Shown here: positions 8,116-15,370 of the stretch, piece by piece
How positions within the stretch are numbered: the first letter of the stretch is position 1
How the letters are laid out: every line of letters begins with the position of its first letter
NCBI GenBank assembly: GCA_035370465.1
Contig: DAOOVW010000010.1
Coordinates: 1 to 37,843 of the forward strand
Direction of reading: 5' to 3'
Length of the DNA: 37,843 nt
DNA from: a bacterium
Lineage (GTDB): Bacteria; Ratteibacteria; UBA8468; B48-G9; JAFGKM01
The notes under the pieces: model-generated
What the model saw: the letters and a program-made list of their open reading frames with translations, nothing else
What the model was told of the DNA's origin: nothing
The model's database searches: none
Made by a program: the position numbers and the translations under genes

Positions 8116-8503
8116 GTCAACTTTGCCATTTCATTTTGGGCAATTATGAAAACACTTGTAAATAAATGGGTTAAAGAGATTTTAATTTGTTCACTACATT
8201 TCACTACATATTTGCAGAAACCCGTATGAAATAAGGTTTTTTCATTTTTGAGTAGCGAACTTGACTTGTCAATACCCCGAATTGCCTCATAAAAAAATCC
8301 ATATAAAAAATGAGGACTTCTAACTCAAAGAAACAAATAAGCAAAATAATTTCTTTCTTTGAGAAACCAACTGATGTAGTAAAAAATTAGTAAGGAAAAG
8401 TTGTCCTCGTAGTGTATCCAACAGATACTACAAGAATACAAAAACGCCTTTCTCTTTTATCCATTTCTCATGCATTTTTTGACATTATTCAGAATTATTA
8501 CAT
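8116..8503. other. Intergenic stretch without a gene I can support
   Basis: Between the pseudopilin promoter and the 3' end of proS I see no credible coding frame. It holds a perfect 10-bp inverted repeat (CTCAAAGAAA at 8324-8333, TTTCTTTGAG at 8354-8363) and an imperfect hairpin near 8409-8432. Neither has a clear terminator T-run. Confidence 0.5.
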
Positions 8504-9649
8504 TTACTTACAATTACTTTTTACTAAATCACTTATATATTCAACAACATTTTCAACATCAACTTCTTGATATGTTTTTTCTTTTCTTTCTCTTACTTCA
8601 ACTTTCCCTTCTTTTAATTTTTTTCCTAAAACAATCATTATAGGTATCCCAATAAGTTCTGCATCTGTCAATTTTACTCCTGCTGTTTCATCTCTATCAT
8701 CAAATAAAACATTCTTTTTATTAGGAAAATCCTGATAAATCTTTTCTGATGTTTCTTTGACATCTGTTTGGGCAATAAGTGGGATTATAATTACTTTAAA
8801 TGGAGCAATTGATATAGGCCAGATAATACCTTTTTCATCATAACTTCCCTCTATTGCCGCAGCAATTATTCTACTTACTCCTATTCCATAACATCCCATT
8901 ACAATTGGTTTTTCTTTTCCATCTCTATCTACAAAATTTGCTTTCATTGACCTGCTATAATCAGTCCCTAATTTAAAAATATGTCCTACTTCAAGTTCAT
9001 TTAAGTCCCCTTCTGCCACAAATTCTTCTGAAAATTTTCCTCCTATAACTCCTGAATCAGCAGTTCTTATATTTGTTTTAAGACCACATCTTGAAAAAAT
9101 CCTTATATATGCTTCTTTCATTTTTTCATATGAAATGTCCAAGCCAACCTCATCAATATCAAAACTATAAGCATCTTTCATTAAAAATTCTCTTGCTCTT
9201 ATAATTCCAAATCTTGGTCTTATTTCATCTCTGAATTTTGTCTGAATTTGATAAAGCAACAGGGGAAGTTGTTTCCAACTTTTTATATGTCTTCTAACAA
9301 GGTCAGTTATAATTTCTTCATGAGTTGGACCAAAAATCATTTCTCTTTCGCTTCTGTCAATAAATTTAATCATATCTTTTCCCATTTTCCCGTATCTTCC
9401 ACTTTCTTTCCATAAAGAAGATGGTTGAAGTGAAGGCATTAAAATTTCAATTCCTCCACTTTTATTCATTTCTTGCCTAATGATATTTTCAACTTTTCTT
9501 AAAACCCTGTACCCAAGTGGAAGATATGTATAAACGCCAGAAGAAACTTTATCAATAAATCCACCTCTCAACATAAGTTTATGACTTATACTTTCTGCTT
9601 CTTTTGGGACTTCTTTTAAAGTTGGTATAAAATAATTACTCCATTTCAT
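8504..9649 (-). CDS. proS: Prolyl-tRNA synthetase lacking the editing insertion, 381 aa
   Basis: This enzyme charges tRNA-Pro with proline in the cytoplasm. Class II motifs are present: motif 2 around RDEIRPRFGIIRAREF (141-156) and motif 3 GCYGIGVSRIIAA (252-264), followed by the anticodon-binding domain with DDRDETAGVKLTDAELIGIP. Bacterial-type ProRS usually has about 570 residues, with a YbaK-like editing insertion between motifs 2 and 3. Here the chain passes from EEFVAEG (about 208-214) straight to ELEVGHIFKLGT, so the whole insertion is missing. The ATG at 9649 follows AAAGGAG. A MITE-like repeat lies just upstream. The enzyme is expected to charge tRNA but not to edit Ala-tRNA-Pro in cis. 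Confidence 0.95.
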   Translation of the reverse strand: MKWSNYFIPTLKEVPKEAESISHKLMLRGGFIDKVSSGVYTYLPLGYRVLRKVENIIRQEMNKSGGIEILMPSLQPSSLWKESGRYGKMGKDMIKFIDRSEREMIFGPTHEEIITDLVRRHIKSWKQLPLLLYQIQTKFRDEIRPRFGIIRAREFLMKDAYSFDIDEVGLDISYEKMKEAYIRIFSRCGLKTNIRTADSGVIGGKFSEEFVAEGDLNELEVGHIFKLGTDYSRSMKANFVDRDGKEKPIVMGCYGIGVSRIIAAAIEGSYDEKGIIWPISIAPFKVIIIPLIAQTDVKETSEKIYQDFPNKKNVLFDDRDETAGVKLTDAELIGIPIMIVLGKKLKEGKVEVRERKEKTYQEVDVENVVEYISDLVKSNCK

Positions 9650-9670
9650 TTTTTACTCCTTTTTTATTAT

Positions 9671-9860
9671 GGTACTGCCAAAATTACCTAATATCTTTTA
9701 TAATTCTTTTCTTTATCTTTTAAGGTGTTTATAAGTATTTATATCCCTCCCCCTCATCTATCTTCTCCCTCCGCCACAATACTCGGCGGACAGGCACAGG
9801 GGAGAGGAAAAAAGGAAGAGAGCATTTCCCCTCTTTTTTATCTAATTTTTTAACACTACC
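9671..9860. mobile_element. MITE-like element, copy 1 (with nested palindrome)
   Basis: This fills much of the proS upstream gap. The ends are inverted: GGTACTGCCAAAA on the left and GGTAGTGTTAAAA on the complement of the right end, matching at 10 of 13 positions. Inside is a REP-like palindrome whose arms CTTCTCCC and GGGGAGAGG are split by the GC-rich element at 9767-9791. The related copy at 15235-15354 lacks that inner insertion. No protein is encoded, so any mobility would depend on a transposase elsewhere. Confidence 0.6.
9767..9791. repeat. GC-rich palindromic element nested in the MITE-like repeat
   Basis: TCCGCC, nine bases, then GGCGGA form a perfect 6-bp stem. The 25 bases match the element in the prepilin leader (7715-7739) at 22 positions. 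Confidence 0.7.
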
Positions 9861-9965
9861 TTTATGTCTTTTAATTAACAAATCATGTTGAATATTATTA
9901 TAACTTCAAAACAGGAATTTAAAAAACTTTTATTATTGCTTAATTTTTTTAAATAAGATGTGTTA

Positions 9966-9995
9966 TTGACAAAAGACATCTTTTTATTGTATTAT
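9966..9995 (+). promoter_or_regulatory. Promoter of tRNA-Asp
   Basis: TTGACA at 9966-9971 and TATTAT at 9990-9995 are spaced by 18 bases. An overlapping TATAAT at 9993-9998 would have a longer spacer. Transcription would start just before the tRNA at 10010. Confidence 0.6.
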
Positions 9996-10009
9996 AATTC
10001 CTGAACAAA

Positions 10010-10083
10010 GGGGCCGTAGTTCAGCGGATTAGAATGCCAGACTGTCGATCTGGAGGTCGCGGGTTCAAACCCCGTCGGCCCCG
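10010..10083 (+). tRNA. tRNA-Asp (anticodon GTC)
   Basis: This is a complete cloverleaf. The 7-bp acceptor stem pairs GGGGCCG with CGGCCCC, and the discriminator base is G. The anticodon stem CCAGA/TCTGG encloses CTGTCGA with GTC at 10044-10046, and the T arm contains GGTTCAAACC. The CCA end is not encoded. The last 26 bases plus four flanking bases recur at 10261-10290. Confidence 0.95.
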
Positions 10084-10151
10084 CTAATTATGTAAAAGCA
10101 AGGAAATTTGGAAAGTAGAGGAGAGGAAAATAACTCCCGCGACCAAAAGGG

Positions 10152-10175
10152 TATGGGAAAAGACATTTTCCCATA
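10152..10175 (+). terminator. Hairpin after tRNA-Asp, possible terminator
   Basis: TATGGGAAAA and TTTTCCCATA form a perfect 10-bp stem around GACA. It is followed by TTTATAAT rather than a long T-run, so its strength as a terminator is uncertain. It lies inside the segment bounded by the duplicated tRNA ends. Confidence 0.45.
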
Positions 10176-10260
10176 TTTATAATAATCTAATAAAGCAATT
10201 CGTAGTGGGGGTATCGTTGGGAAAGGGGAAGCGCCCCTGTCCCAGGAGCGAAAGCGACGG

Positions 10261-10290
10261 CGCGGGTTCAAACCCCGTCGGCCCCGCTAA
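10261..10290 (+). repeat. Duplicate of the tRNA-Asp 3' end (att-like)
   Basis: These 30 bases are identical to 10058-10087, which cover the T arm, the 3' acceptor strand and four downstream bases. The two copies bracket about 173 bp of unrelated DNA. A weaker third echo, GGGTTCAAACCG, occurs near 10323-10334. This arrangement is what integration at a tRNA 3' end leaves behind. Confidence 0.85.
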
Positions 10291-10644
10291 GTATTCTAAC
10301 TTTGTAAGGGAGTTGAACCTTTTGGGTTCAAACCGACTAAAGTTGCTTACCTTGTTCCTCAGAGTTGGTGTTTGATGTTTTTTCCAAGCACAACGGGAGG
10401 TTGTGGAGATTTTTAAATTTTTCCCCTCACCCGAACCTCTCCCCTCAAGGGAGAGGAGAAAAAAGAGGATGATATATTTCCTTCTCCCCATCGGGGAGAA
10501 GATTAAGATGAGGGGGGATTTTAAATGTTAAGATAAGGGCATTTAATTGGTTTATAAAGGAAGGAAATAATAAAAATTTTCATCTTCTGTAACAATAGCG
10601 AAAAAAATTTTTTTAAGGTTTAAATACTTTAATGCAACTTAAAT
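10291..10644. other. Intergenic region before thrS
   Basis: No gene is supported here. The stretch holds the palindromic element at 10412-10527 and an A7T7 tract near 10605-10616. Frames in this region are low-complexity or read through the tRNA fragment. Confidence 0.6.
10412..10527. repeat. Double-hairpin REP-like palindrome
   Basis: The outer arms TTTTTCCCCTCACC and GATGAGGGGGGATTTT enclose two inner hairpins, CCTCTCCC/GGGAGAGG near 10435-10455 and CTTCTCCCC/GGGGAGAAG near 10481-10501. The core is related to the palindromes in the two MITE-like elements, but their TGCCAAAA-type ends are absent. Confidence 0.65.
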
Positions 10645-12393
10645 ATGAAATGCCCTTTAAAATTTAAACAAATGGAAAAAGAATTTTATAAAAAATACTG
10701 GCATACAACATCTCATATAATGGCTCAAGCAGTTAAAAGATTATTCCCGGAAGTTAAATTAGGGATAGGACCTTCAATTGAAAATGGTTTTTATTATGAT
10801 TTTTATAGAGAAAAACCATTTACACCAAAGGATATAGAAGAAATTGAAAAAGAGATGAAGAAAATTATAAAGGAAAATTATAAAATTGAAAGAATTGAAA
10901 TGAATAAGCAACAGGCAAAGGAATTTCTAAAAGATGAGCCATTTAAATCTGAACTTTTAGAAGAAATACAGGACAATATTTTCTCTTTTTATAAGCAGGG
11001 TGAATTTATTGATTTATGTCGTGGACCTCATCTTGAATACACAGGAGAAGTGAAATTTTTTAAACTTCTTTCCATTGCTTCTTCATATTGGAAAGGAGAT
11101 GAAAATAGGGAAAGTATGCAAAGGATTTATGGTATTTCTTTCAAAACAGAAGAAGAACTAAAAAATTATCTCAATTTTTTAAAAGAAGCAAAAGAAAGAG
11201 ACCACAGAGTTTTAGGGCAGAAACTATCCCTTTTCAGTATACATCCTGAATATGGGTCAGGTCTTATTTTCTGGCATCCAAAAGGGGCAATTATTAGAAA
11301 AACAATTGAAGATTTCTGGAAAGAAATTCATCTGAAAAATGGTTATCAACTTCTTTATACACCACATATAGCAGATTCTACTTTATGGGAAAAGTCAGGG
11401 CATTATTCTTTTTATAAGGACTATATGTTTCCTGTAATGTATATGGATGAAAATAAAAAATTTCAATTAAAACCAATGAATTGTCCATTTCATATAATTA
11501 TTTATCAGACAAAAACAAGAAGTTATAAAGAACTTCCTTTAAGGTGGGCTGAATTGGGAACTGTTTATAGATATGAAAAACAGGGTGTTTTACATGGACT
11601 TTTGAGAGTAAGAGGTTTTACTCAGGATGATGCCCATATTTTCTGTACAGATAAACAATTGGAAAATGAAATAAAGGAAATTTTAGACCTTGCTTTTTTC
11701 TTTCTTAAAAGTTTTGGATTTTCTGATTTTAGTGTTTTTCTCTCAACAAGACCAGAGAAGTTTGTAGGAACAATAGAGAATTGGGAATTAGCAACGAAAA
11801 CACTTGAAAAATCATTAAAAGAGAAAGGAATAAATTATGAAATTGACCCTGGTGAAGGTGTTTTTTATGGTCCAAAAATAGATATAAAAATAAATGATTG
11901 TTTAGGAAGACAATGGCAATGTTCAACAATCCAGGTTGATTTTAATATTCCTGAAAAATTTGAAATAAAATTTATTGATGAAGATGGAAAAGAAAAAACA
12001 CCTATTTTAATACATAGAGCAATACTTGGTTCTCTTGAAAGATTTTTTGGAGTTCTTATTGAACATTATAAAGGAAATTTTCCATTATGGCTTGCGCCTG
12101 AACAATTGAGAATATTGCCAATTACAGAAAAACATAATCAATTTTCAGAAACAATAGAAGAAAAACTATCTGAAAATTTCAGGGTATCAGTTGATTTAAG
12201 AAACGAGAAAATTACAAAAAAAATAAAAGATGCTGAAGATGAAAAAATTCCATATATGCTTATAGTTGGGGATAAAGAAATCCAAACAGGCAATTTTGCA
12301 TTAAGAAAACACCAAAAAGGTATGCTTGGGAATTTCACACTTAAAGAAATTGAAGAGAACTTTAAAAATGAAATTGAGAAAAAATTGTTTTGA
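10645..12393 (+). CDS. thrS: Threonyl-tRNA synthetase without TGS domain, 582 aa
   Basis: This enzyme charges tRNA-Thr and hydrolyses mischarged Ser-tRNA-Thr. The editing domain is intact, with HTTSH (His20, His24) and CRGPH (Cys125, His129) providing its metal-site-like residues. The class II core follows, with MNCPFHI, the motif 2 region RYEKQGVLHGLLRVRGFTQDD and HRAILGSLERFFG, then the anticodon domain ending near RKHQKGMLG. The usual N-terminal TGS domain of about 60 residues is absent. Upstream codons hit a stop at 10630, so it is not hidden by start choice. The ATG at 10672 (MEKEFYKKYW) is an alternative start; no strong ribosome binding site supports either. The gene heads the thrS-infC-rpmI-rplT order. 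Confidence 0.95.
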   Translation: MKCPLKFKQMEKEFYKKYWHTTSHIMAQAVKRLFPEVKLGIGPSIENGFYYDFYREKPFTPKDIEEIEKEMKKIIKENYKIERIEMNKQQAKEFLKDEPFKSELLEEIQDNIFSFYKQGEFIDLCRGPHLEYTGEVKFFKLLSIASSYWKGDENRESMQRIYGISFKTEEELKNYLNFLKEAKERDHRVLGQKLSLFSIHPEYGSGLIFWHPKGAIIRKTIEDFWKEIHLKNGYQLLYTPHIADSTLWEKSGHYSFYKDYMFPVMYMDENKKFQLKPMNCPFHIIIYQTKTRSYKELPLRWAELGTVYRYEKQGVLHGLLRVRGFTQDDAHIFCTDKQLENEIKEILDLAFFFLKSFGFSDFSVFLSTRPEKFVGTIENWELATKTLEKSLKEKGINYEIDPGEGVFYGPKIDIKINDCLGRQWQCSTIQVDFNIPEKFEIKFIDEDGKEKTPILIHRAILGSLERFFGVLIEHYKGNFPLWLAPEQLRILPITEKHNQFSETIEEKLSENFRVSVDLRNEKITKKIKDAEDEKIPYMLIVGDKEIQTGNFALRKHQKGMLGNFTLKEIEENFKNEIEKKLF

Positions 12394-12612
12394 TATTTAC
12401 AATATTGTAAAATTTATATATAATTAAATAGGAAAATTAAATATAAGTTAGTAAAGTTTGTTAGACAAGGTACAAAAAGACAGAAAGAATTTACTCTTTC
12501 ATAAAGTGGAGAGTGTTTCTTGTTTTAGTGGACATGAAAGAGATGTAGGGTTAGAGGGTAGTTTATCTTCTAATGAATTGTAAATTAAATAAATAGTAAA
12601 AGGGAGTAAGAT
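12394..12612 (+). promoter_or_regulatory. Long leader before infC, possible control region
   Basis: This 219-base gap is much longer than the other spacings in the operon. It can form GAAAGA/TCTTTC (12483-12500) and a longer-range CTTTCAT/ATGAAAG pair (12497-12503 with 12534-12540). In Bacillus and relatives, ribosomal protein L20 represses infC-rpmI-rplT through a leader at this place. I cannot show an L20-binding fold here from the sequence alone. Confidence 0.35.
12396..12411. repeat. 16-bp perfect palindrome after thrS
   Basis: TTTACAATATTGTAAA lies three bases after the thrS stop codon. It could act as an AT-rich operator or a weak RNA hairpin at the start of the infC leader. Confidence 0.4.
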
Positions 12613-13137
12613 ATCAGAAAGGATAGATTTCAGGATAAAAGGTATAGAGTAAATTATAAAATAAGTGCTCCAAAGGTTAATCTTATTGGAAGTGATGGGA
12701 AGCAATTTGGAATTGTTAGTAGAGATGAAGCAATAAAGATAGCAAATGAGATGAATTTGGATGTTGTTGAAATTGTTCCAAATGCTAACCCACCGGTTTG
12801 TAGGATTATAGATTTTAAGAAATTCCTTTATGAACAGAAAAAGAAAGAAAAAGAAATAAAGAAAAAACAAAAAGGAATTGAAGTAAAAGAAATAAGATTT
12901 ACACCAGGAACAAGTGAGCATGATTATAAGTTTAAAAAACAACATATTGAGAATTTTTTAAAAGAAGGAAATAGGGTAAGGGTTATTATATTTTTTAAAG
13001 GAAGGGCAATTTTACATAAGGAAAAAGGATATGAATTACTTGAAAAATTAACAAATGATTTAAGAGATATTGGAAAGGTAGAAATGAGTCCCAAAATGGA
13101 AGGAAATAGGTTAAGTGTGACTTTTATTCCTCTTTAA
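12613..13137 (+). CDS. infC: Translation initiation factor IF-3 with AUC start, 174 aa
   Basis: IF-3 binds the 30S subunit, prevents premature 50S joining and rejects non-standard start codons. The in-frame sequence upstream of the first ATG (12751) encodes a normal IF-3 N-terminal domain (RVNYKISAPKVNLIG, then GIVSRDEAIKIA). The frame is bounded by a TAA at 12607-12609. The best start is therefore the ATC at 12613, six bases after AGGGAG. It gives 174 residues, the usual IF-3 size. The second half, with VKEIRFTPGTSEHDYKFK and the linker KKKEKEIKKKQKG, is typical. Escherichia coli infC begins with AUU and is autoregulated through that codon; an AUC start fits the same scheme. Confidence 0.9.
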   Translation: MRKDRFQDKRYRVNYKISAPKVNLIGSDGKQFGIVSRDEAIKIANEMNLDVVEIVPNANPPVCRIIDFKKFLYEQKKKEKEIKKKQKGIEVKEIRFTPGTSEHDYKFKKQHIENFLKEGNRVRVIIFFKGRAILHKEKGYELLEKLTNDLRDIGKVEMSPKMEGNRLSVTFIPL

Positions 13138-13148
13138 AAGGAGTGGGT

Positions 13149-13349
13149 ATGCCAAAATTGAAAACAAAAAAATCAGTTGCTAAAAGGTTTAAAATTACAG
13201 GAACAGGTAAGGTTATGCATTATGGAGCAGGAGGAAGTCATCTTCTCTCAAATAAAAGCAGAAAGAGGAAAAAAAGAATTAAAAAAATTCAACAACTAAA
13301 AAATAAGGGAGATGTAAAAACAATAAAAAAGTTATTACCGTATAAATAG
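13149..13349 (+). CDS. rpmI: Ribosomal protein bL35, 66 aa
   Basis: This is a large-subunit ribosomal protein. The sequence begins MPKLKTKKSVAKRFKITGTG, the standard L35 opening, and continues with the basic HLLSNKSRKRKKRIKK core. I chose the ATG at 13149 preceded by AAAGGAG; a GTG two codons earlier is not the family start. It lies 11 bases after infC. Confidence 0.96.
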   Translation: MPKLKTKKSVAKRFKITGTGKVMHYGAGGSHLLSNKSRKRKKRIKKIQQLKNKGDVKTIKKLLPYK

Positions 13350-13358
13350 GAGAATTAT

Positions 13359-13724
13359 ATGCCAAGAACAAAAAATGCACCTAATTCCAGAAAAAGAAGA
13401 AAAAAAGTTCTTAAAAGAGCAAAGGGATATAAACAACTCAGGTCAAAAAGTTATAGAAGAGCAAAAGAATTCAGTGAGAAGGGATTGACATATGCTTTCA
13501 ATGATAGAAAAAAGAAAAAAGGGAATTTCAGAAGATTATGGATAAAAAGAATTTCTGCTGCCTGTCAGATGCATAATATTTCTTATAGTGCATTCATTAA
13601 TGGTATAAAAAAAGTTGGTATCAATCTTAATAGAAAGTCATTATCCGAAATTGCTTTTTACCAGCCAGATGATTTTGCTTTAATAGTTGAGAAGGTAAAA
13701 AAAGTGTTAAATGAAAAAATTTAG
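13359..13724 (+). CDS. rplT: Ribosomal protein bL20, 121 aa
   Basis: This large-subunit assembly protein has the expected length and basic N-terminal extension (RKRRKKVLKRAKGYK), followed by FRRLWIKRISAACQMHNISYS. In several bacteria L20 represses its own operon by binding the infC or rpmI leader. The 3' end overlaps the start of the GGDEF gene by 14 bases, so the two may be translationally linked. Confidence 0.97.
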   Translation: MPRTKNAPNSRKRRKKVLKRAKGYKQLRSKSYRRAKEFSEKGLTYAFNDRKKKKGNFRRLWIKRISAACQMHNISYSAFINGIKKVGINLNRKSLSEIAFYQPDDFALIVEKVKKVLNEKI

Positions 13725-14895
13725 AAATTTTATAATTTTTCTTCTTTTAGTTTTCCTTTTTTACATAAATATTACTTTTACTCTTGGAGAAACATTTTCC
13801 TCAATTTTTTATCTCATTTCTTTTGATATTTCTTTTTCTGTTTTTATTATTATTGAAGTATTTTATTCATTCCAACTTTTAGACAACATAAGAAATTTAC
13901 AAATAGAGATCTCAAAATTAAACCTGTCTTTAGGTGATTACCAATTAGAAGGAATACTTCTAACAACAATTATGTCTCTATTAGAAACAGAAGAATTAAA
14001 AGTTGAAGAAGTTATTGAAAAAATTGCTGAATCAGTAAAAAGTATATTTAAGGATGAAATTGTGGTAATTTATTTATTTGGAGGTAGATTTTTAAAAAAA
14101 GTAATAGGGGAGGATATAATTGAATTAGAAGAATTGGAAGAAATAAGTATAAAAAACAAACCACTTCTCATAAACAATACATCTTCTTTTATTATGTATA
14201 AAAATTTAAGTAATAAAGGAATTACATCTTTTATACTCACTCCATTTTATACAAGAAAAGTTGTTTCAGGAGTTCTTGGTGTTTTTTCGAAAAATAATAG
14301 GAAATTTACTCTTAAAGAGTTGGGACTTTTAAGAATGGTATCTGCTCCAACATCTTTGGTAATTGAAAATGCTGAATTATTTGAGAAAACAAAAATTCTT
14401 TCAATTACTGACTCATTAACATCTCTTTACAATAGAAGATTTTTTGAAACAAAATTAGAGGAAATTTTTTTAAAAGCAAAGGCAGAACAAAAAAAATTTT
14501 CTTTATGTATATGTGATATTGATTATTTTAAATATTATAATGATACAAATGGCCACCCAATGGGTGATATTGTTTTAAAAAATGTTGCAGAGATAATTAA
14601 AAATGGAGTAAAAGGTGGTGATATTGTTGCAAGATATGGAGGAGAAGAATTTGTAATTATTTTCCCTGATACAGAAAAAGAAAATGCAATAAAGGTTTGT
14701 GAAAAATTAAGAAAAAAAATAGAAGAATATAAGTTCCCTTATGAGAAAAACCAGCCAAATGGTGATTTAACTGTAAGTTTTGGAGTTGCTACTTTTCCTG
14801 ATGATGCTTTAATTCCCGATGAATTATTAAAAAAAGCAGATGATTATTTATATAAGGCAAAAGAAATGGGGAGAAACAAAGTTATCAGTGCATGA
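13711..14895 (+). CDS. Membrane GAF-GGDEF diguanylate cyclase, 394 aa
   Basis: This protein is predicted to make cyclic di-GMP from two GTP at the inner membrane. Two transmembrane segments occupy about residues 7-25 and 31-55, a GAF-like sensor about 80-220, and the GGDEF domain 225-394. Active-site marks are DSLTSLYNRR (234-243), Asp269 in CDIDYFK and YGGEEF with GGEEF at 310-314. The product-inhibition site RxxD, five residues before the motif, reads KGGD (301-304), so the Arg is replaced. The gene overlaps rplT by 14 bases and converges on the stalk-protein gene, overlapping its 3' end by 11 bases. Its GAF segment resembles that of the histidine kinase near 36 kb. Confidence 0.92.
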   Translation: MKKFRNFIIFLLLVFLFYINITFTLGETFSSIFYLISFDISFSVFIIIEVFYSFQLLDNIRNLQIEISKLNLSLGDYQLEGILLTTIMSLLETEELKVEEVIEKIAESVKSIFKDEIVVIYLFGGRFLKKVIGEDIIELEELEEISIKNKPLLINNTSSFIMYKNLSNKGITSFILTPFYTRKVVSGVLGVFSKNNRKFTLKELGLLRMVSAPTSLVIENAELFEKTKILSITDSLTSLYNRRFFETKLEEIFLKAKAEQKKFSLCICDIDYFKYYNDTNGHPMGDIVLKNVAEIIKNGVKGGDIVARYGGEEFVIIFPDTEKENAIKVCEKLRKKIEEYKFPYEKNQPNGDLTVSFGVATFPDDALIPDELLKKADDYLYKAKEMGRNKVISA

Positions 14896-15211
14896 AAACT
14901 TCATCTTTAAGTGTTTTCAATGCATCTTCTATTACTTTATCAATTTTATTTTCTGTTGACTTTTTTATGTCTTCTATCATTTTATTAGTCATATCTTCTA
15001 TTTTTTTTAACTCTTGTTCTTTTTCTTTCTCTTTTGCTTCTTTATAGTTTTCAATTTCTTTTTTTAATAATTTCTCTTTTTCCTGTCTGAATTTCTCTTC
15101 CATATCCTGTATGTTCTCTTTTATTTTTATTCCTTCTTCTTCCGCTCTTTTTATTATATCTTCTGCATTTTCTTCTGCTTCTTTTATTTTTTCAATTTTA
15201 TCCATTACCAT
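14885..15211 (-). CDS. V-type ATPase G/H-like peripheral stalk protein, 108 aa
   Basis: This is a short, almost wholly helical coiled-coil protein starting MVMDKIEKIKEAEENAEDII, rich in Glu and Lys with heptad spacing and Ala at repeated positions. The pattern matches the archaeal/bacterial V-type ATPase H (G) subunit, which pairs with E in the peripheral stalk and usually heads the operon. Here it stands alone, about 14.5 kb from subunits F and A. The ATG follows GGAG. A generic coiled-coil protein remains possible because motifs are weak. Confidence 0.6.
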   Translation of the reverse strand: MVMDKIEKIKEAEENAEDIIKRAEEEGIKIKENIQDMEEKFRQEKEKLLKKEIENYKEAKEKEKEQELKKIEDMTNKMIEDIKKSTENKIDKVIEDALKTLKDEVFMH

Positions 15212-15234
15212 TTTTTTCTCCTTACTTTGTTGAA

Positions 15235-15354
15235 GGTTCTGCCAAAATTTTTGTTATCTGTTAATTTCCCCCTCACTCTCGCCCTCTCCCCTATGGGGAG
15301 AGGGTATAGGTGAGGGGCGATTTCATCTCTTTTTCATCTATTTTTTGACACTAC
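15235..15354. mobile_element. MITE-like element, copy 2, with target duplication
   Basis: The element is bounded by a direct repeat: TTTGTTGAA occurs at 15226-15234 and again at 15355-15363, extending to 12 identical bases if TAC is included. The ends are inverted: GTTCTGCCAAAA on the left against GTAGTGTCAAAA on the complement of the right, 9 of 12 matching. The centre is a palindrome from CCCCTCAC (15268) to GTGAGGGG (15317) with CCCCTATGGGG at its axis. It has no coding capacity. Copy 1 lies upstream of proS. Confidence 0.7.
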
Positions 15355-15370
15355 TTTGTTGAATTATACC

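Noticed and set aside
7993..8229. Plus-strand frame of 78 codons
   Set aside because: It runs antisense across the repeat end, hairpin and promoter, has no family pattern and no ribosome binding site.
10065..10491. Two minus-strand frames across the tRNA-Asp region
   Set aside because: They translate the tRNA and its duplicate backwards, giving the familiar AGPTGFEPA-type artefact.
10540..10644. T-box or other riboswitch before thrS
   Set aside because: I see no T-box sequence, specifier loop or terminator; only AT-rich tracts.
12499..12945. Minus-strand frame of 148 codons over infC
   Set aside because: It is low-complexity Phe/Leu/Ile-rich antisense of the infC leader and gene.
12751..13137. 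infC starting at the first ATG
   Set aside because: This would remove most of the conserved IF-3 N-terminal domain, which is encoded upstream in frame.
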